The notes under the pieces: model-generated | What the model was told of the DNA's origin: nothing | Databases searched by the model: none | What the model saw: only the letters and a program-made list of their open reading frames with translations | Translations under genes and position numbers: made by a program | Shown: piece after piece, positions 57,518 to 64,000 of the stretch | Position numbering within the stretch: position 1 is the first letter of the stretch | Layout: every line of letters starts with the position of its first letter | Assembly (NCBI RefSeq): GCF_030052815.1 | Contig: NC_079495.1 | Span: 53,174,773 to 53,238,772, forward strand | Source: Hevea brasiliensis | Lineage: Eukaryota > Streptophyta > Magnoliopsida > Malpighiales > Euphorbiaceae | Direction of reading: 5' to 3' | Length of the DNA stretch: 64,000 bases

Positions 57518-58490
57518 ATGACAAGAACTTCTCAATCTGGTGAGTTGATCTTTGATCCAGAAGTAGAAAAAACCTAAGCAGATTTCGAGTACATTCGAAG
57601 GAGTCCAATCTCCAAAGGAGTTAAGTTCGGATTCAGATTCAGATTCAGACTCAAATTCCGAAAATGAAACCATGGCTGTTAGGACTTTGAAAGAGTTGGC
57701 TGCTCCGATATAAACCAACAGCCTTTGTGTATTCAATATCCTGCTTTAAATGTTGCTTTTGAGTTGAAATCTGGACTAATCCATTTGTTGCTTAAGTTTC
57801 ATGGTCTTGCAGGTGAGGATCCACATAAGCATTTAAAAGAATTTTATGTTGTGTGTTCCAGAATGAAACCTTAAGGAGTTTCAGAGGATTAAATCAAGCT
57901 TTGAGCTTTTTCCCTTCTCACTAGAAAGCATAGCTAAGGATTGGTGGTATTACCTTCCTTCCAGATCTGTTAACTCATGGAATGGGATGAAGCAGATATT
58001 TCTGGAGAAGTATTTTCCTGCTTCCTGTGCTGCCAACATAAGAAAAGAAATTTGTGGCATCTAGCAGTAGAATGGAGAGAGCTTGTATGAGTATTGGGAA
58101 TGATTTAAGAAACTGTGTGCAAGCTGTCCCCATCATCAAATAAGTGAACAGCTTTTGATTCAGTACTTATATGAGGGACTTCTACCAATGGACCGCAGTA
58201 TAATAGATGCTGCTAGTGGAGGAGCTTTGGTTAACAAGACACCAGAAGAGACAAGGAGGCTGATTGCTAACATGGCAGCAAACTCTCAACAATTTGGAAT
58301 GAGAAGGAATCACACACCCATGAAGGTTAATGAGGTAAGTACATCAAACTTGGAGAAACAGATTTCTAATTTAACTTCTTTGGTGAGGCAATTGGCTATA
58401 GAGAAAATGCAAACTGTTAAGTTATGCGAGATTTGTTCGGGTTCGGGTCATGCTACTGACATGTGTCCTGCATTATAAGAGGATGAATCA
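57518..58490 (+). pseudogene. Athila/Tat-like gag
   Basis: ATG at 57518 opens MTRTSQSGELIFDPEVEKT, then TAA. Downstream is a Ser/Asp-rich stretch (about 57620-57665) and, across several frames, gag motifs: AGEDPHKHLKEF, KDWWYYLPS-like residues and EYWE. The longest clean piece, 58155-58478, gives YLYEGLLPMDRSIIDAASGG, ALVNKTPEETRRLIANMAAN and a zinc knuckle CEICSGSGHATDMC (C-x2-C-x4-H-x4-C intact). Several stops sit where CAA, CAG or TGG would be expected. Gag would form the particle; this copy is dead. Confidence 0.85.
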
Positions 58491-59371
58491 ATGTAACATG
58501 TTAATGCAGTAGGAAATTATGGACAGCCACAACACAGGTATGATCCCTTTTCTAATACTTATAATCTAGGATGGCGAGATCATCCCAATATGAGTTATGG
58601 GAATTAACTGGTGTAAAACCGATACCATCAGTAGAGACCACAAGTGAATCAACCACCTCCGCCTCCCTCAAATTAAGGTATGTCACTTGATGAAGTTATT
58701 AAGTCTTTGGCTAACAATACACAACAGTTTCAATAGGAAACCAGAAATAGCATTCAAAACATGGAGAGGTAGATTGGTCAGTTAGCTTCATCTGTGAGCA
58801 AACTTGAAGCTCAAGGTTCTGGAAAGCTTCCATCACAAACAGTCATGAATCCCAGAGAAAATGCAAGTGCGATACTATTATGGAGTGGGAAAGAAGTTGA
58901 TAATCAGACTCCATATGAGCTAATAAAAAAGAAGAAGTAAGGAGCAAAAGAGTCTGAAGTTCCTGAAGTTGAGGTAAATACTGAACCTAAACTGAATAAG
59001 GTTAATAATTCTGTTCTTCCTCAATTCCCCTGCAGGTTGGCTAAGACAAAGAAAAAAGAACAAGAGAATGAAATTTTGGAGACCTTCAACAAGGTAGAGG
59101 TCAATATACCTTTACTTGATGCGATCAAACAAATCTCTAGGTATGCTAAATTCCTTAAAGAATTATGCACTACAAGGTGCAAGTTGAGTACTAATGAGAA
59201 GATCAGTGTGGGGGAAAATATGTCAGCATTGATTCAGCGAAAATTACCCCTAAGTGTAAGGATCCAGGTTTGTTTTCTATTCCCTGCATAATAGGTGATT
59301 CTAAATTTGAAAATGCAATGGCAGATTTAGAAGCATCTATTAATGTCATGTCATATTCAATTTTCTAGACT
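58491..59371 (+). pseudogene. Athila/Tat-like gag tail and gag-protease linker
   Basis: Continues in fragments: a Tyr/Asn/Gln-rich region (about 58510-58690), a coiled Gln-rich stretch (IGQLASSVSKLEAQGSGKLP), then the open piece 59037-59291 with LDAIKQISRYAKFLKELCTT. That motif precedes protease in Athila-type polyproteins. Stops at about 58608, 58735, 58769, 58937 and 59288 interrupt it. No other gene is seen. Confidence 0.75.
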
Positions 59372-60037
59372 TTGAATTTGGGTCCTTTGAAAGAAACCAG
59401 TGTCATTATTCAGTTAGCTGATCGTTCTAATGTTTACCCATTGAGAGTAGTTGAGGATGTTTTAGTGCAGGTTAGAGAGTTGATTTTTCCTGCAGATTTT
59501 TACATTCTAGATATGGAGGATAGTATTCCCACATCAAAGTCATCTTTGATTTTGTTTGGAAGACCTTTCCTAAAAACTGCAAAGACAAAAATTGATGTGG
59601 ATGAGGGTACCTTAACTATGGAGTTTGATGGAGAGACTATCAAATTTAATATCTTTGACGCCATAAAGTATCCTGTTGATAATCATTCTATTTTTTCTAT
59701 TAATGTTGTTGATACAATTGTGCAGGATGTTTTTGAGTTAAGCATGGAGGATGAGTTAGAAAGAAAATCACATTTGCATGAATTAGAGGAAATTCACCTT
59801 AAGGCTTATAAGAATTTTGGGATCTATAAAGAAAAGACAAAGTCATTCCATGACAAACTAAGGAAGCAGTTTGTGATTGAGCAAAAAGTTTTATTGTATA
59901 ATTCCAGATTGAAGCAAATGCCTGGTAAGTTGCGTTCTCATTGGATTGGACCCTTTGTTGTTGCTAATATGGTTCCTTATGGTGTAGTTGAAATTCTAAT
60001 TTTAGAAACTAACAAAGTGTTCAAGGTCAACATGTAA
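59372..60037 (+). CDS. Protease-integrase C-terminus fusion ORF (RT/RNase H/IN core deleted)
   Basis: 221 residues in one frame. Residues ~1-105 resemble the Athila/Tat protease region: LADRSNVYPLRVVEDVLVQV, FPADFYILDMED and LILFGRPFLKTAKTKIDVDE. The usual DTG-type active site is upstream or lost. After a variable linker, from ~residue 148 the sequence changes to the integrase C-terminus: ELEEIHLKAYKNFGIYKEKT, KVLLYNSRLKQMPGKLRSHW, IGPFVVANMVPYGVVEI. RT, RNase H and the integrase core that normally lie between (about 2.5-3 kb) are absent, with the frame kept. The last Met and stop come from the Gypsy-B LTR insertion at 60033. Confidence 0.82.
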   Translation: MNLGPLKETSVIIQLADRSNVYPLRVVEDVLVQVRELIFPADFYILDMEDSIPTSKSSLILFGRPFLKTAKTKIDVDEGTLTMEFDGETIKFNIFDAIKYPVDNHSIFSINVVDTIVQDVFELSMEDELERKSHLHELEEIHLKAYKNFGIYKEKTKSFHDKLRKQFVIEQKVLLYNSRLKQMPGKLRSHWIGPFVVANMVPYGVVEILILETNKVFKVNM

Positions 60038-61262
60038 CACCCCTAAGTTCGGTAGTGCGTTCTACTGTTCCGGTGACCAGTGTTGTCCGGACAGCTAGGA
60101 TGCCTAGAACTACACTTCAATATGAGTGAGGAGACATAAAATAATGAAATACAAGAAAAGAAAATACAAGAAAAACAAAGGAAAAATAATAGCAAAGAAA
60201 TGTAACCAAGTTAAACGAGCCGAGAATCTTAGCGATGGGTGACCGCACCGGGAAATCACGGCGTGGACCGTTGACTAGCCCTGGACTGTGGGGAACCCTG
60301 GAAAATATTTTTTGGACTTAAAGGGACATCAATTGAAGTATAAATACCATAAGAAATATTAAATAAAAATTAATTAATTAGTACAAAGAAAAGTGAGAAA
60401 TTGAAAAACGGACAAAACCTGGTATTACCGAAAAATCGAGAATGCAACCCGAACAGGGGCATTGTGGTCATTTGACATCCCGAGTTGTCTTTTGACCTAA
60501 ATGTCCATTAAAAATACATGATATTATATTTGTAAAATGTCATGAAAAATTAAATTAGTGGTACCTAATTCAATTAGCAAAAATTAGGGACTTAATGTGG
60601 GAATATGGAAAGTTTAACATTATTTATTATTAACCTATGTTAGTGGAGCACTAAGTAAATTATTATATACCATATAATACCCTAAGTGGACAGAAATGTC
60701 CACTAACATTCTGCAATTCATCTTCTCCACTTGAAAAATTCATTTGGAAGAATAAAAGCTCTCAAACCTCTCCCATGGCCGCACCATGCATGGAGCTCAA
60801 GTTCTCCATGATCAAGCCTTGATTTCTTGCAAGTGTCTTCATGAAAAATGATCCTCACACCATGGGCAGTAGATAGACAGCAAGAAATGAAAGTTTTTGT
60901 GGATTTTTGAAGAATTTCCAAAGTGGTAAGTTTGAGTTTTTTATTATTATTTTATTAAAGTTTGTAAGGATGTTATGGGTACTTGATTTATGGAGAAATT
61001 TTTGAGGTTTGATGTTTAAAGGGGATGTGTACTTTTGGCAGCCATGGAAACACCTTGAAGGCAGTTTATTTTTGCTTGTAAATGGTGAATTAAATAATTA
61101 ATTAAATGTATATTGTGTAGGAAATTGTTTGGGTGATGTATACTTAGTATATGTAAATGTGAAATGAAATTTAAAGCTTGAAAATTAATGGAATGTAAAT
61201 GTACCATTGTGATTGTTAGCTCTTGAAGAATGCTGGAATTCATACTTGGTTTATGGAATAAT
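60033..61262 (+). repeat. Gypsy-B-type LTR, 5' part, interrupted
   Basis: Starts TGTAACACCCCTAAGTTCGG, paralleling 4430 onward (same CCGGTGACCAGTGTTGTCCGG and GGGGCATT-TGGTCATTTGACATCCCGA blocks), but clearly diverged from the Gypsy-B copy. Probable left TSD CAACA (60028-60032), unverified. Broken at 61263 by a Gypsy-A-type LTR. Confidence 0.85.
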
Positions 61263-64000
61263 TGTAACACCCTTCCTGTACCAACTCCGTAGATTCTACT
61301 GTTCCGGTGACCGGTGTCGGTCTGGACAGCTAGAACGTCCGGAAAAATATTTAAACTAAAGTCGGGAATCATAATTAACTCAAATATTAATAAGAAAAAT
61401 TTAGTAAAAATTTTAGAAATAAAATAAAACCAAGTTAAATGAGCCGGTGCCCTAGCGATGGGTAACCAGAAGGAAGTTGCGGTTCTCGCAACGAGGAGCC
61501 CTAGACCCGGGGGAAAAATTATAAAATAATTTTTGGGACTCCATAGAAGGGTTATTGAGGTTCCCATGGCATTAGAATTCCAAGAAAATACTTAGAAAAA
61601 TTTTTCAATCAGTACAGACAATTTTGACCCGTTCAGCCAAACGGAGGGCATTTTGGTCATTTCGCCTTCAGAGGTGTTTTTTGGCCGACTTGTCTAGTTG
61701 AGTAAATAATTAATATGACATAAAATATGAATAAACATTACTAGAATAAAATTGAAAATGAGTAGTGGAGGAAAGAAAAGAAAAATCAAAGAAAAGCTCA
61801 TTTATGACATCTTGATGATGTCATTTATAAATTATGACCAATCACAATTGAGCTATCATTTGACTAACTAATAAAAAGACTAAATGAAGACTAAATTCAT
61901 CAAAAAAACCAGCAGCCATCCCTCTCTCCTCAAGTGCAGCCGAAACTTCTTCCTTCCTCCCTCCATTGATGTTCAATCAAGCAAGCTCCCTTTCTCCTTT
62001 GTTTCCACCACTAAACCCTAAACCCCATCATTAAAACTTAACCACACCTCTTGGGGAAGTGTTTGGCAGCCTAGAAAGTGAAGGAAAGTGAAGATTTAAC
62101 TTGGGAAAAATCTGCCTACAAGAGGTTAGTGCATCTATATCCTCAAAACTCTTTATTTTCATGGTTTGGGACTTGAAACTTAGTAAGAATTGTAATTTAA
62201 ATGAACAAAAACTCATGTGTATGAGTACATAAATTTCAGCTGCCCTAGCTATGGAATAGGAGGGAGTGTTTTTGATGAGCTTGAAGTGAACTAGAATTAT
62301 GTTGGAAGTTTATAAACACAAGAATAATGAATTAAAAGCTAACTAAGGTAAATTGTATAAAACATGAATTTGAATTAGGGTTTTGTGAGAAAAATGTAAA
62401 CTTGGTTTAGGAAATTATTAGAGAACATTTTAATGGTCAATTAATGACCATTTTAGGTAAGTTGACCATAAAATGGACTAAAAAATAGGATTGCAAAGTG
62501 AAGTTGCAGGCTGCCCTAGGACAGCAGCAATGGACTGAAATTTCAGTCCAATTACACAGCCATAACTTTGGCTGTGTTAGTCTAATTGGTGTTTGGCCAA
62601 TTAGACATGAAACTAGGCTTATAATGGCACATTTTTGCTGAAGAAACCATGCCCAAAAGACCAAAGCAAGAGGACCAAAACTTGGCCCCAATCCGGATAC
62701 CCTGCAACTGATTCTGTAGAATTGACCAAATGAACAGTAACTTTTCATTTGGACATAACTCACAGTAGATATGGTCAATTGACCTGAAATTTTTACAGCA
62801 ACAAGTTAAGACATAGACAAACAACTTTCATGAAGGAACCTACCCCAAATTATGGCCAGAACCTAACCCAAATGGCAGTGGAAGTCACTGTTCATGTTAC
62901 AGTAGATATGATAATTTCTGCAGAATGGTAATCCGGCCAACTGTGGTTTTTGGACCATATCTGGAGCTACAAAACTCCAAATGGAGTGATTCAAAAAAGG
63001 AAATTAAACTAGACAAAATAAGGAACAACTTTTATGTTTACCAATTCCTCAAATTTTCACTGTAACAGTTCCAAATGGAACAGTAAATTTATGGTACAAA
63101 ATCTGAAAAATCTGCTCCTTTGGTTTAATGCTTTGAAATGGTATTAACGCTTAATGCCAACAAGTTTTAAATAGAAAATGTGGTATGTTGGGAGTGCCAA
63201 AGTCAATGTACATATTTTCTATCCAAAAGTCAACATTTTTGTTGACCAATGAGGTGAATAGTAGCGCCAAAACATGAAATTCACAAATTGAAGAATTTAA
63301 AAGTTTCCAATGCCCTAGTATACCTAACATGATTGGTTTGGATAGTTTGGCATGCCAATAGGGTTCAGTTAGCAGTACTGCACATGGCGATATGCCATTC
63401 TGTGATTTCATGGCTTTTAGCCATTCTGACTTTGTATTGAGACTTGGCCTTGTGCCTGATACTATTCTGACTTGTTAGCTATTACATTTGCACATCGGGA
63501 GATGCATATGTGACCGATGGTGTGACGGCCCGAGGTACTAGGTACCCAGTGCCAGTTTACCCGTTATCCAGTCCAGTCGTCTAGTGTAGGTTACTTGGGG
63601 CAACCAAATGAATAAAAATGAACAAAGTTAATGAAATAATGAATATACCAACACCAAACAAAGAAAGCATGCACATTCTATACACATTTATTTTCTTGCT
63701 ATTTTCTTTTATTATATTATTGCACCACTAAGCATTATTGCACCACTAAGCATTATTGCTTAGCGCGTTGCTTTTGCCACGCGTAGGTTCTGGAGATACA
63801 GATCGTGAGCCCAGTCGATCGCAGACTGGGTGAGTCCATCTGCGATTCTACGATGTCCGTGTCACCTCGTCACCTGCAGTGCATTGGTAGGACACTAGAT
63901 GTCATTTTGTCATTTTGTAATTAAATTTGTATTTTCTCATATGTAGTTGGGATTTATGTAATGTATTTTGAGGTTCATATAAATAATAAAGATTTATGGT
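61263..64000 (+). repeat. Gypsy-A-type LTR, runs off the window
   Basis: Starts TGTAACACCCTTCCTGTACC and parallels 40655-43400, but is more diverged. Probable left TSD ATAAT (61258-61262), unverified. A 21-bp duplication of TTGCACCACTAAGCATTA at 63719-63760 doubles one arm of the conserved stem-loop. Whether this is a solo LTR or the 5' end of a full element cannot be told. Confidence 0.87.

Larger units (their letters stand above)
55515..60032 (+). mobile_element. Athila/Tat-like Ty3/gypsy element, 5' part (3' end not in window)
   Basis: LTR 55515-57211, a tRNA-Asp-type PBS, then an Athila-like gag, protease remnant and integrase C-terminus in the order expected for gypsy but with RT, RNase H and integrase core missing. 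It is interrupted at 60033 by a Gypsy-B-type LTR. It begins 1 bp after the Copia-O LTR end. A TSD cannot be checked because its 3' LTR lies beyond the window. Confidence 0.85.

Noticed and set aside
57365..57736. 123-residue reverse-strand ORF rich in Ser/Glu
   Set aside because: Antisense of the GATTCA-repeat stretch in the Athila-like gag; low complexity.
60718..60921. Short reverse-strand ORF in the Gypsy-B-type LTR at the right
   Set aside because: Inside an LTR, no domain, not conserved at the matching place in Gypsy-B.

Overview
This window is plant nuclear heterochromatin, most likely from a eudicot. It is a nested stack of LTR retrotransposons. I found no host protein gene, tRNA gene, CRISPR array or prokaryotic feature. 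The evidence is Ty1/copia and Ty3/gypsy gag-pol remnants with chromodomain-type C-termini, primer-binding sites (PBS) matching plant initiator tRNA-Met (TGGTATCAGAGC) or tRNA-Asp, a Cassandra-type TRIM (terminal-repeat retrotransposon in miniature) carrying a 5S rRNA-derived segment, and six insertions with readable 5-bp target-site duplications (TSDs). Which species it is cannot be read from the sequence. No alignment was run; family names rest on motifs and layout.

Layout. (1) The outer copia element, 'Copia-O', enters from the left. Its 5' LTR occupies 1-297 and resumes at 37533-37847. Its body runs 37848-40654 and 52312-~54130, and a truncated 3' LTR ends at 55513. (2) A second copy of the same family, 'Copia-I' (298-37532, TSD CTTGG), sits inside the Copia-O 5' LTR. 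(3) Copia-I's 5' LTR holds a solo gypsy LTR (665-4389, TSD GAACC), which itself holds a three-LTR TRIM (2730-3358, TSD CCCTC). It also holds a full 12.2-kb gypsy, 'Gypsy-B' (4430-16656, TSD ACTCT). (4) Copia-I's 3' LTR holds an 11.3-kb non-autonomous array of three ~3.5-kb LTRs separated by two 355-bp internal regions ('Array-L', 25952-37226, minus orientation, TSD GACAA). (5) Copia-O's protease/integrase region holds an 11.7-kb insertion (40655-52311, TSD GTAGC). Its left terminus is a Gypsy-A LTR and its right terminus is a Cassandra LTR. (6) After Copia-O lies an Athila/Tat-like gypsy (LTR 55515-57211, body to 60032). It is cut by a Gypsy-B-type LTR (60033-61262), which is cut in turn by a Gypsy-A-type LTR that runs off the right edge (61263-64000).

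How the parts relate. Gypsy-A, Gypsy-B and Array-L share LTR tips of the form TGTAACACCC...TG(T/G)(C/G/T)ACA and an initiator-Met PBS. The TRIM shares the TGTAACACCC start and the PBS. Array-L also shares its PPT region and 5' leader with Gypsy-A, so Gypsy-A-like elements are the natural donor of its replication proteins. The gypsy/Cassandra insertion bounded by one TSD is the most unusual object here: it looks like a cDNA joined before integration. Other notable points are a 74-bp GT...AG intron-like insertion in Gypsy-A integrase, an Athila-like ORF fusing protease directly to the integrase C-terminus, the same gag frameshift in both copia copies, and a recurrent exchange of CAG/CTG for CGA/TCG between paired repeat copies. 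That exchange may be a sequencing artefact and would explain several frameshifts. All coding regions are retroelement genes and nearly all are broken.
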